DNA of 5,349 nucleotides from positions 4,163-9,511 of the forward strand of contig MBAA01000086.1 of NCBI GenBank assembly GCA_001940655.1, given 5' to 3'. A program made the translations under genes and the position numbers. Source of the DNA: Promethearchaeota archaeon CR_4. GTDB lineage: Archaea > Asgardarchaeota > Lokiarchaeia > Sigyniarchaeales > CR-4. This document shows, piece after piece, positions 1-5,336 of this stretch (within the stretch, counting starts at the first letter, position 1; the number at the start of each line of letters is the position of its first letter). The notes under the pieces were generated by a model. That model had not been told where the DNA came from. It saw nothing but the letters and a program-made list of their open reading frames with translations, and did not search any database.

Positions 1-432
1 TTCTCCTTCATTTTGGACTACTATGATATCAGGATTTTTTTGGTTTTTTAATTGTCTTGGAAATTTGATCTGGTAACCATGGGAAACCAAATAATAACCA
101 AAAGCAAGAACTGAATTATACCCCATAATGTATTCAAAATTAGTTTTTTGCCGGTTTAATTCGGAATATCGATTTGAAAGGTCAATGCCTTGTTGTTCCA
201 ACAACGATGCGTAGTGGGTTAGGACAATAATAAAACCAGAAGGATCATTAGAACAATGTGTGCTGTTATTTCCCCCCCTGTAAATCAATTCCCCCGCTTG
301 GTTGAGGAGTGGGATTAATTCTTGGTGATTGTTGAAGAAATCCTTGTAGTTTTTTTTGAGATCCTTAACATCTATTCCTAAGTTGTATGAAAGAGGTTCA
401 AATCCGAATTTTACCTGATCTGCTTGAAACAT
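1..432 (-). CDS. Partial hypothetical protein, possible PD-(D/E)XK nuclease-like fold (C-terminus beyond window)
   Basis: Reading the minus strand from ATG at 432-430 gives 144 uninterrupted codons to the left edge, so the 3' end is missing. An in-frame TAG at 441-439 leaves no earlier start. An AGGA at 440-437 is a weak, close ribosome binding site. The visible protein is soluble and mixed helix/strand with no signal peptide. Residues 99-139 have the order seen at the start of many restriction-endonuclease-like domains: a helix with E100, an alternating aromatic helix (LAFGYYLVSHGY), a strand, then NPDIIVV with D135. The partner E-x-K motif would lie just past the edge, so the nuclease idea cannot be confirmed. 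Residues 1-95 match nothing I recognise. It is transcribed away from the rest of the window, so it is a separate unit. I am confident it is a gene, not of its function. Confidence 0.72.
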   Translation of the reverse strand, partial: MFQADQVKFGFEPLSYNLGIDVKDLKKNYKDFFNNHQELIPLLNQAGELIYRGGNNSTHCSNDPSGFIIVLTHYASLLEQQGIDLSNRYSELNRQKTNFEYIMGYNSVLAFGYYLVSHGYQIKFPRQLKNQKNPDIIVVQNEGE

Positions 433-564
433 TACATCCTAGAATAAATCCACTCAAAAAATCATTTTGATGAAACCTTCCCCAAAGGGATGAAATTTGA
501 ATCGTTCGGGCGAGGAACCCGATTATTATTTTAATATTCAATTTAAGCAATCAGGGGCAATTCC

Positions 565-606
565 GGTTTAAATTTATATACAAGGATTTTTCCTACGCTA
601 CAATAT
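565..606 (+). promoter_or_regulatory. Strong archaeal-type promoter (TATA box TTTATATA)
   Basis: TTTATATA at 573-580 is a near-ideal archaeal TATA box, preceded by a purine/A-rich TFB-recognition-like stretch (GGTTTAAA). In archaea transcription starts roughly 25 nt downstream, predicting a start near 600-606. That coincides with the ATG at 605, so any product would be a leaderless mRNA or a non-coding RNA. A small AGGA/TCCT symmetry (583-594) sits between box and start and could bind a regulator. Confidence 0.6.
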
Positions 607-838
607 GCAGGTTACAATATTGCCTGAATATGTTCAATTATGGTTAGTGAATAATCCTGAGCACCCCAAAATGGTGAAGGAATGGCGAAACACGTCCAAG
701 AACGTGCTATATTCAAAATTATACGTGCGAGGCAATCCCACTAATTCCTTGTTGCATTTCGCGCTGTTTTTTCACCTCGTTATATTACCCGTATGCAATA
801 TGCCGCCCGGTAAACTGTTTCGTATAAGGCATATATGA
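605..838 (+). CDS. Doubtful small ORF, 77 residues, possible single membrane segment
   Basis: A 77-codon frame begins with ATG at the predicted transcription start of the TTTATATA promoter, consistent with leaderless translation. There is no ribosome binding site. The product has a polar, charged first half and a hydrophobic stretch at residues 48-66 (SLLHFALFFHLVILPVCNM) that could span a membrane, followed by a short basic tail. Against it being a gene: no recognisable family, a composition typical of translated AT-rich non-coding DNA, and a location inside a long palindrome-rich non-coding region. The alternative is that the promoter makes a non-coding RNA across 605 to about 1090. I lean slightly toward non-coding. 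Confidence 0.25.
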   Translation: MQVTILPEYVQLWLVNNPEHPKMVKEWRNTSKNVLYSKLYVRGNPTNSLLHFALFFHLVILPVCNMPPGKLFRIRHI

Positions 839-845
839 GAGGCTG

Positions 846-857
846 GGTACAAGTACC
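846..857. repeat. Inverted repeat GGTAC-AA-GTACC
   Basis: Two perfect 5-bp arms around a 2-bp centre form a 12-bp dyad. The tight spacing suits a dimeric DNA-binding protein better than an RNA hairpin. It lies 20 bp before a second palindrome (877-888), so the pair may be an operator. No binding protein is known here; the RHH proteins in the window are candidates. Confidence 0.4.
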
Positions 858-876
858 TGTTGTTTGCCTAGTTGTT

Positions 877-888
877 TGAATATATTCA
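877..888. repeat. 12-bp perfect palindrome TGAATATATTCA
   Basis: TGAATATATTCA is a perfect 12-bp palindrome. A one-step variant, TGAATATGTTCA, lies at 625-636 just inside the transcript of the TTTATATA promoter, and a partial copy (TGAATATTAA on the minus strand) lies at 531-540. Recurrence of this motif on both sides of the 605-838 frame suggests a shared regulator, although AT-rich palindromes can also arise by chance. Confidence 0.35.
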
Positions 889-945
889 GGGGTGTGTGTT
901 TTAAGCATTGTTCTCGGAGTTATTGCAATATAGCAAGATAGATTT

Positions 946-982
946 GACTATATAAATCATGCAGTTTGAGTTGTCCCTGCGA
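946..982 (+). promoter_or_regulatory. Second possible TATA promoter
   Basis: CTATATAAATC at 948-958 is a good archaeal TATA-box match, predicting a start near 975-982. No credible gene follows closely: the only downstream frame is a 34-codon one from 1031 that runs through the repeat cluster. If active, it would make a short transcript ending near the T7 tract at 1084-1090, or read toward the RHH operon. AT-rich context makes a chance match quite possible. Confidence 0.35.
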
Positions 983-1083
983 AATACTTTACTAAAAATT
1001 CAGTGAGAAAAATCGCTTTGGAACCATACAATGGGAAATTGTTCTAAGTATGTGTTCATTAGAAAATCTAATAGCATCTATCC

Positions 1084-1090
1084 TTTTTTT
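1084..1090 (+). terminator. T7 tract, possible archaeal terminator
   Basis: Seven consecutive T residues on the plus strand lie directly before the 13-bp repeat cluster. Archaeal RNA polymerase can terminate on T-rich non-template tracts without a hairpin, so this could end transcripts from the boxes near 573 or 950 and insulate the downstream operon promoter. No stem precedes it. Confidence 0.35.
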
Positions 1091-1092
1091 CC

Positions 1093-1189
1093 GGTATACT
1101 ACCGAGATTTACTACCGAGGTATACCAGAAAATAAACCTACTCTGCCAAGTAAGATATCACGCAGTATACTGCCTCTGTATACTCTTTT
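1093..1189. repeat. Five 13-bp GTATAC-centred repeats (iteron-like)
   Basis: Three 13-bp units are exactly tandem: GGTATACTACCGA (1093-1105), GATTTACTACCGA (1106-1118) and GGTATACCAGAAA (1119-1131). After a 32-bp gap come two more tandem units, AGTATACTGCCTC (1164-1176) and TGTATACTCTTTT (1177-1189). Four keep the self-complementary core GTATAC, and the fourth unit lies within a perfect palindrome, GCAGTATACTGC (1162-1173). TACTACCGAG recurs exactly at a 13-bp step. The block lies about 110 bp before the RHH gene, upstream of its TATA box. Evenly spaced direct repeats of this kind are either operator arrays for RHH repressors or replication iterons; the sequence cannot separate these. Confidence 0.7.
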
Positions 1190-1220
1190 TAGTAATCCAT
1201 TATCACCGGACTAAGTCTAG

Positions 1221-1255
1221 GTTTAAAAATCTCAATTATCCTAGAGGATAAAGGA
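1221..1255 (+). promoter_or_regulatory. Probable promoter of the RHH operon
   Basis: TTTAAAAAT at 1222-1230 is a plausible TATA box that predicts transcription starting near 1250-1255 and a leader of about 45 nt to the RHH start at 1298. The dyads at 1236-1251 and 1253-1273 sit exactly between the box and the early leader, the position expected for a repressor that blocks initiation. No better box lies closer to the gene. Confidence 0.5.
1236..1251. promoter_or_regulatory. Operator-like dyad TTATCCT-AG-AGGATAA
   Basis: Perfect 7-bp arms flank a 2-bp centre, between the putative TATA box and the expected transcription start of the operon. It shares the half-site TATCC/GGATA with the adjacent dyad, giving four half-sites in 37 bp. 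A dimeric RHH repressor encoded immediately downstream is the obvious candidate ligand. Confidence 0.55.
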
Positions 1256-1273
1256 TACTTATAACAAGTATCC
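1253..1273. promoter_or_regulatory. Dyad GGATACTT-ATAAC-AAGTATCC
   Basis: Perfect 8-bp arms flank a 5-nt spacer, starting one base after the previous dyad. As DNA it looks like a second operator sharing GGATA/TATCC half-sites. As RNA it would form an 8-bp hairpin with a 5-nt loop in the leader, ending 10 nt before the GAAGGT ribosome binding site (1284-1289). Either role, or both, is possible. Confidence 0.55.
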
Positions 1274-1297
1274 CAAACAGAAAGAAGGTAAAAAAAT

Positions 1298-1441
1298 ATG
1301 GCAGCTGTTACAATAACTCTGACGATTCCCGTTGAACAGAAGCAATACATTAAGGATCACTTCCTTTCCCCGTCAAAAATACTCCAAAAGGCGATGCGGG
1401 AAATCATGGACCAGAAGGCGGAATCCCCAGCGAGTCATTAA
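1298..1441 (+). CDS. Small ribbon-helix-helix (CopG-like) DNA-binding protein, probable autorepressor
   Basis: The ATG at 1298 follows GAAGGT (1284-1289) with 8-nt spacing, and TAA is at 1439-1441, giving 47 residues. Residues 2-10 (AAVTITLTI) have the alternating pattern of the RHH DNA-contacting strand. Residues 12-22 form helix A, and residues 24-37 (LSPSKILQKAMREI, with the Ser-Pro-Ser helix cap) form helix B. The whole protein is barely more than the fold, as in CopG of plasmid pMV158 (45 residues). RHH proteins act as dimers that place paired strands in the major groove. It is the first gene of the probable operon, 41 bp before the next gene, and lies just downstream of two dyads and a repeat array, so autoregulation is likely. 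In CopG-type systems such a gene precedes the replication gene; here that analogy is only suggestive. Confidence 0.82.
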   Translation: MAAVTITLTIPVEQKQYIKDHFLSPSKILQKAMREIMDQKAESPASH

Positions 1442-1482
1442 ATAACCAAACCTGTTAAAATCCCATTACGGGAGGCTGTTTA

Positions 1483-2013
1483 TTGAAACCAAATCAGAAG
1501 ACTTTAGGATTATGGGCACAGGGAATTGACCCCACACCCGTGATTGGCGTTCGGGTAGATTGCTATGTCTCGGTCTACCCGGGGTTTAAGTGCCGATATC
1601 CCAAGGCTTATTTCGAATTCTTAACTGAACGAAATCCATATGGTCCTCCATCCCCCCTCGCTCCTCCAGGAATGTTACTCTATGCTGCATCAGCTTCTTC
1701 GGGACGATGGGCTCCTGGATGGACTCAGATAAAATTCGATAACACTTATCTCCAATTTTTGCAGTCTCCTATTTGTCAGGCAAGAATTAAGCTCCTACAC
1801 GAAATCGCCAAGAAAAACCTCATCTTTTTAGTGGGATTTAATCCAAATCCACGAATCTTTGGTCGCATAATCTTAAAACAACTCATCGAAAACGGGAAGG
1901 TGAGCAGACCTATGAAGAAATCTCTAATCCAAATCCTCCCAGCAATTTTTGGAGGAACCCCTATTTCCACTACAAAAAAATCCCAAATAATTGCGAACCC
2001 CCCTCCCCTCTGA
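1483..2013 (+). CDS. Hypothetical protein, weak DUF488-like pattern
   Basis: The TTG at 1483 is preceded by GGAGG (1471-1475) at 7-nt spacing, a strong site that fixes this start; no in-frame ATG fits. The product has 176 residues, is soluble and lacks a signal peptide. Residues 20-50 include strand-like VIGVRVDCYVSVYPGF. Residues 77-136 (FDNTYLQFLQSP, a helix, then NLIFLVGFNPNPRIFGRIILKQLI) resemble in outline the C-terminal half of DUF488 proteins, which carry a helix, a hydrophobic strand and a final helix after a charged turn. The Cys-His-Arg motif of many DUF488 members is absent (Phe-Gly-Arg here), so the match is weak. Residues 140-176 are a basic, proline-ending tail without clear fold. 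It is probably co-transcribed with the RHH gene (41-bp gap). Function unknown. Confidence 0.7.
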   Translation: MKPNQKTLGLWAQGIDPTPVIGVRVDCYVSVYPGFKCRYPKAYFEFLTERNPYGPPSPLAPPGMLLYAASASSGRWAPGWTQIKFDNTYLQFLQSPICQARIKLLHEIAKKNLIFLVGFNPNPRIFGRIILKQLIENGKVSRPMKKSLIQILPAIFGGTPISTTKKSQIIANPPPL

Positions 2014-2087
2014 GACTTCCTCGCACCCTCCCCTATCGGCCACCATAGGCGGCGCCCGTGGAGCAAAAGAGGGTGACCCTCCCCTAA
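2001..2087. repeat. Three CCCTCCCCT repeats around a gene junction
   Basis: CCCTCCCCT occurs at 2001-2009, 2026-2034 and 2078-2086; the last two extend to ACCCTCCCCTA. The third partly overlaps the symmetry GAGGGT-G-ACCCTC (2070-2082). The block spans the stop of the 176-residue gene and most of the 106-bp gap before the 553-residue gene, and is much more C-rich than the surroundings. The complementary strand has G runs (AGGGGAGGG) that could form a G-quadruplex. In RNA the C-rich strand resembles the anti-Shine-Dalgarno sequence and could pair with GGAGG sites. Both are inferences. Confidence 0.45.
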
Positions 2088-2119
2088 CTCACAAAAAACA
2101 GGAATAGACTTGAGCAAAA

Positions 2120-3781
2120 TTGGTTGAAAGTACAAAACCCCCTTACTCATTGGATTTACCACCAATGCCCCAAGGGGAGATTGCGCGCCAGCTCAAGGCC
2201 TCGTTCCAGAAATTCTATTTGGCAATTTATCCTTACATCAGATGGGAAAAGCTTGGTTTTTCGCTAAGGGATGGCAAACCAGATCCTAATTGGAAACCCA
2301 ATGTAATTAACCTCGACATCCAGCATACTGTCTTTAAGGCCCTTTTACGAGAAGCTGAAACCACCCCTCAAGCTGGAACCTATAAAATCCGCAAGAAGAG
2401 CTTCAACATTATGCTCTTTGACACGGGTAAGATTATCTTTTATGCGTCCGACCTTCCGGAGAATGTGGCGAGGGCATTTTTGTATTGGCTTACTACGCCT
2501 CCTCCAGTTGGAGTGGGCCTAACCCGGGTTCAGGCTCTATATCTCATGTCAGTCTTGGAACTCTTTTCATTAGAGGGCGAAAGTCCCGTCATAGGAGATC
2601 CTTACGATATCTTGCCCAATGCAAGGATTGGTGTGACGGAATTTGATCCAGTGCCATATTTTGGACCGGCCACGATTGAACACTTTGTCGACAAGTCCAA
2701 GTACAAGAAAGAAATTGGCACCAGGGGATCCCCGCGCGAAGCTACTGACTTTCAAGAAATGATCGCAAAACCTGACAGAGTAGAGGGATGGATACGCCGA
2801 ATTCCTCCTGCAATTGTTGGATTAGGAGAAAAAGTCAATGAGTTAATCCGGACATACAACCAGAATATGCAACTCACCATCCAGATGAACGAGGTGCATA
2901 GTGATAACGAGCGGCACTTGAAACGACACCTGCGCACTCTGGGCAAGGATCTTGGGCAACACATCCTCTTCCATCAAGAATCCCTCGAGGAACAAAAAAC
3001 AACGAACAAGCTCCTGGGGGAAAGTAATGATCTGCATAGGGAACAGATTGATGCCACCCGGGAGGGTGCTGAAGAGACTAAGCGAAAGGTGGAACAATCC
3101 AGCGGGGAAACACAAGAGATCTTGCGGGAAATGATGGAGCTACAAGAGAATTATGCTCTCCGCCTACAAATCTATGGGGAGGGACTCCTGCAGGGGCAGT
3201 GGGAAATAAAACAACAGAACAAACAACACGATCTCCAGGAACAAATTCGATGGACTACGATGCTTCAGGAAGTCCGGGATTTAAAGCAGAAGATCGAGGG
3301 ATTACATAAGGGACTTGTATTCAAGGCAAAGTCTTTCCTGCAACGCTGGCAGGAATTGATTGATCAGTTAGAGAAGATCCACCTGGAGATCGATGGACTC
3401 TACCAGATCCGCGATGGAATGCGGCAAATCTATGCAAAAATTTTGGCGATTTTAGAACAAATACCGGAATTAACGGCGGCTCAGCTTGCCGCCATTTTCA
3501 ACGTGAAACCCAATAAGATGCATTATTGGTTAACACGCTTGGGGTCGGGAACAGAAAAAATAAAGGGTATGAGATTTCTTGACCGGGAAAAAAAAACACC
3601 AATTCACGACCAGGAAAAAACAATCCCCCAGTCCGAAATACCGGATTATCACGCTAAACAGCAGCGAATCTGGAAGGTCTTTCACTACTTCCTGAACAAG
3701 TTCCGAAATTACACCATCAATAACAAGAAATTTAAACAAGATGTGAATGGAGGTGAAATTGTTGGAAGTAAAAGAATATGA
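2120..3781 (+). CDS. Large coiled-coil protein with C-terminal helix-turn-helix, novel architecture
   Basis: The frame opens after a TGA at 2111-2113, and the first usable start is TTG at 2120, giving 553 residues. No good ribosome binding site precedes it; TTG at 2150 or ATG at 2165 (residue 16) are alternatives. Residues 17-230 are a mixed helix/strand region I do not recognise, with aromatic-rich segments (FQKFYLAIYPYIRWEKLGF) and a predicted strand pair near 88-109. Residues about 235-445 are almost entirely helical, rich in Glu, Gln, Lys and Arg with regular hydrophobics, typical of a long coiled coil. Residues 450-474 (LTAAQLAAIFNVKPNKMHYW and following) read as a helix-turn-helix. A basic tail follows. 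I see no Walker A motif, HUH motif or transmembrane segment. It may bind DNA and oligomerise, as KfrA-type plasmid proteins do with the opposite domain order. Function unknown. Confidence 0.85.
   Translation: MVESTKPPYSLDLPPMPQGEIARQLKASFQKFYLAIYPYIRWEKLGFSLRDGKPDPNWKPNVINLDIQHTVFKALLREAETTPQAGTYKIRKKSFNIMLFDTGKIIFYASDLPENVARAFLYWLTTPPPVGVGLTRVQALYLMSVLELFSLEGESPVIGDPYDILPNARIGVTEFDPVPYFGPATIEHFVDKSKYKKEIGTRGSPREATDFQEMIAKPDRVEGWIRRIPPAIVGLGEKVNELIRTYNQNMQLTIQMNEVHSDNERHLKRHLRTLGKDLGQHILFHQESLEEQKTTNKLLGESNDLHREQIDATREGAEETKRKVEQSSGETQEILREMMELQENYALRLQIYGEGLLQGQWEIKQQNKQHDLQEQIRWTTMLQEVRDLKQKIEGLHKGLVFKAKSFLQRWQELIDQLEKIHLEIDGLYQIRDGMRQIYAKILAILEQIPELTAAQLAAIFNVKPNKMHYWLTRLGSGTEKIKGMRFLDREKKTPIHDQEKTIPQSEIPDYHAKQQRIWKVFHYFLNKFRNYTINNKKFKQDVNGGEIVGSKRI
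3749..3756 (+). promoter_or_regulatory. Strong ribosome binding site GGAGGTGA inside the preceding gene
   Basis: GGAGGTGA is a full-length match to the archaeal Shine-Dalgarno consensus. It lies inside the last codons of the 553-residue gene and is 5 nt before TTG at 3762 (2 nt before the adjacent in-frame TTG at 3759). Its strength and position are the main evidence that the short downstream frame is translated, probably by ribosomes finishing the upstream gene. Confidence 0.75.
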
Positions 3782-3890
3782 AAGAAAATTGGCAGAATTG
3801 CGAGCGATAGCGGCAAAAGTTAAAGAATTAACAAGGGAAAGGTTGGAACTAGCAGAAAAATTAGGAATTCAGAGCTCAGAATATGGATGA
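3762..3890 (+). CDS. 42-residue charged helical microprotein
   Basis: Starting at TTG 3762 and ending with TGA at 3888-3890, this frame encodes 42 residues; TTG at 3759 would add one. It overlaps the end of the 553-residue gene by 20 nt in another frame and is led by GGAGGTGA, so translational coupling is likely. The product (MEVKEYERKLAELRAIAAKV and following) is a single amphipathic helix with Leu, Ile and Val at heptad-like spacing and alternating Lys/Glu, i.e. a short coiled coil. It may pair with the long coiled coil of its upstream neighbour; that is inference from co-encoding and shape. No known family is recognised. Its last 22 nt overlap the 3' end of the convergent integrase gene. 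Confidence 0.68.
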   Translation: MEVKEYERKLAELRAIAAKVKELTRERLELAEKLGIQSSEYG

Positions 3891-4843
3891 TATTTATCAT
3901 AATCATCCCTTCGCATTTTCATATTTCCCTCATCATATGCATCAATAGACTCGCTTGTTTTATGATTGATAAGTTGTTTCCGAATCTCACGAGGGCATTG
4001 TTTTTCATACTTGCGATACGTATTGAGCGTATGGCGGAACCAATGACCCTTGAAATAAACGCCTGAAGTACTTCGAAGTCTCCTGATGACACAAAGGAAT
4101 GAATCTCTGCGGTAGAAACGATCATCACGCCCAGGAAATAACCACGGATTACCCGGATTTAAACTCTGCAAACGCATGATGTAAAGGCGGAGCTCATCTG
4201 CAAGGAATTTCGGAATAAAAAAGGGGAGTGGTTTCTCTCCATTTTTGTTGCTTTTGCGAGCACCATCCTCCAAACACGTACCGATCCATCTCTCTTCCAA
4301 ATGGACGTCCTCAATACGAATCGACAGAGCTTCTCCATTTCGCATGCCTGTATGCTTTTTAATTAAGAAGATAAGATATTTGTCGTAACCTTTTCCTCTG
4401 GCAGCATCCAAAATCTTTTTCATCTGGTCCCGAGAGAGGAGTTTATTCTCTTTCCCTTTACGAATAATTGTCTTGGTTAATCCAGAATATTTGAAATCGG
4501 GAATCGGGTTCATGAATTGCTTTCCCTCCCGCATAAAACGAGGGGTGGCAAATTTATAGAATCCCCTAATGCATCCGTGATACGTTTCTTTCGAAGATAT
4601 GGTTAGGGACTTACCAGATTTATGAGAAATTCTTGAATTGAGGTAGGCTGCATAACGGTCCCAATCATGGATGGTGACTTTTTCCGATTCTTTTTGAACA
4701 ACTTCAAAAAACTCTTTTAGAATATATCTATTTGATGCTTGGGATGAGGATGAATGTTCCAAAGTTTCTAAGTATATAGATAATACATCGTATTTGTCTT
4801 CACCGTCTATGGATTTTAATTTAGATTGGGACAGATCATTCAT
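3869..4843 (-). CDS. Tyrosine recombinase/integrase
   Basis: The 324-residue product is a complete phage-integrase-family recombinase, which cuts and rejoins DNA through a phosphotyrosine link at attachment sites. Residues about 16-105 form the helical core-binding (SAM-like) domain; residues about 132-310 are the catalytic domain. Visible active-site residues are R168 (HTGMRNGEAL), a basic beta-turn supplying the lysine (K197, K200 or K204), H267 and R270 (GHWFRH), H294 (LINHK) and nucleophile Y303 (DAYDEG), nine residues after H294 as is standard. None is lost, so it should be active. The ATG at 4843 overlaps the stop of the upstream RHH-wHTH gene in an 8-nt ATGAATGA arrangement, and GGGAGAGTGG lies upstream, indicating coupled translation. 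No attachment site or tRNA target is visible in the window. It likely mobilises or resolves the element. Confidence 0.95.
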   Translation of the reverse strand: MNDLSQSKLKSIDGEDKYDVLSIYLETLEHSSSSQASNRYILKEFFEVVQKESEKVTIHDWDRYAAYLNSRISHKSGKSLTISSKETYHGCIRGFYKFATPRFMREGKQFMNPIPDFKYSGLTKTIIRKGKENKLLSRDQMKKILDAARGKGYDKYLIFLIKKHTGMRNGEALSIRIEDVHLEERWIGTCLEDGARKSNKNGEKPLPFFIPKFLADELRLYIMRLQSLNPGNPWLFPGRDDRFYRRDSFLCVIRRLRSTSGVYFKGHWFRHTLNTYRKYEKQCPREIRKQLINHKTSESIDAYDEGNMKMRRDDYDKYHPYSEL

Positions 4844-5336
4844 TTATTTTCCACTCTCCCTCTTTTGTCATTGTTAAAATCTTAGATTTAAATAGATCTT
4901 CTAAAGCATTAAGAGTTTCTTCCTTAGTAAATGGCACAATTCTTACAATCTCTTCCCATGTTGCAGGGCGTTTCAGGATATTCAAGAAATCAACGATGCG
5001 AGACTTAATCTCGGGGGGGGCAGTTTTTGGTTCCTTACTCGTTATAATCTGATTTTGAATATCAGCCCATTTAGTCTCCATCAATTTCTCAAACTCTTTA
5101 AGCTCAGGCACAATAGCCTCAAATTTCATCTTCTGTTCGACCCTAACCTCTTCCTTATCAATGTAACTATTTACTACATCTATAACGAACTTGGCTAAGG
5201 AGCTATACTTTTTATTCTCCAATTTACGTGCAGCTTCCCACCGTTCACGGTAACGATCAGGTAACCACATTGTAAAAAGAGTTGATCCATTACGCTTTCC
5301 CGAGGATTTTCCGTTTCCTTTCCGAGTAATTGGCAT
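4836..5336 (-). CDS. RHH plus winged-helix DNA-binding regulator, integrase partner
   Basis: I choose ATG at 5336-5334 (166 residues). TTG at 5339 is one codon earlier, and the frame stays open to the right edge, so a longer form is not excluded. GGAGATGA at 5348-5341 serves either start. After a basic, Gly/Ser-rich N-terminus, residues about 18-60 (STLFTMWLPDRYRERWEAAR, then YSSLAKFVIDVVNSYI) fit a ribbon-helix-helix strand and two helices. Residues 62-100 are a charged helical linker. Residues about 107-166 (IKSRIVDFLNILKRPATWEE, then an ETLNALEDLFKSKILTMT helix and EWKI strand) fit a winged helix-turn-helix. The stop overlaps the integrase start by 8 nt, so the two are one translational unit. 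A role as integrase regulator or recombination directionality factor is inferred from position. Confidence 0.85.
   Translation of the reverse strand: MPITRKGNGKSSGKRNGSTLFTMWLPDRYRERWEAARKLENKKYSSLAKFVIDVVNSYIDKEEVRVEQKMKFEAIVPELKEFEKLMETKWADIQNQIITSKEPKTAPPEIKSRIVDFLNILKRPATWEEIVRIVPFTKEETLNALEDLFKSKILTMTKEGEWKINE

Larger units (their letters stand above)
433..1297. other. Long AT-rich regulatory/non-coding region
   Basis: This 865-bp stretch separates the leftward edge gene from the rightward operon. It has no convincing protein gene apart from a doubtful 77-codon frame at 605-838. It holds TATA-like boxes at 573-580, 949-957 and 1222-1230, palindromes at 615-622, 846-857 and 877-888, a T7 tract at 1084-1090, five 13-bp repeats at 1093-1189 and two dyads at 1236-1273. 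Such a density of short symmetric and repeated elements fits a control region, an origin or a non-coding RNA locus of a mobile element. That role is inference; the elements themselves are read directly. Confidence 0.6.

Noticed and set aside
388..412. GGTTCAAATCC resembling a tRNA T-loop
   Set aside because: The flanking bases do not form the 5-bp T stem, no acceptor or anticodon arms are present, and the stretch lies within the edge coding frame.
506..535. TCGGG/CCCGA hairpin followed by T-rich sequence, like an intrinsic terminator
   Set aside because: Only 5 bp with an interrupted T tract, and no plus-strand gene precedes it within the window.
1031..1135. 34-codon plus-strand frame starting ATGGGAAATTG
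   Set aside because: No ribosome binding site, runs through the T7 tract and the 13-bp repeats, and its sequence is explained by those repeats.
1093..1189. CRISPR array
   Set aside because: Units are 13 bp and directly tandem or separated by one gap; there are no regular spacers and no cas genes.
1776..2165. 129-codon minus-strand frame antisense to the 176-residue gene
   Set aside because: It lies opposite a gene with a strong GGAGG site, has no ribosome binding site of its own, and its translation shows no recognisable fold.
2570..3115. Overlapping minus-strand frames of 61, 70 and 90 codons inside the large coiled-coil gene
   Set aside because: Shadows of a charged, helix-rich gene on the other strand; Cys/Ser/Leu-rich translations typical of antisense reading.
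2952..3134. 60-codon plus-strand frame inside the coiled-coil gene
   Set aside because: Alternative frame with no ribosome binding site and low-complexity basic translation derived from the coiled-coil codons.
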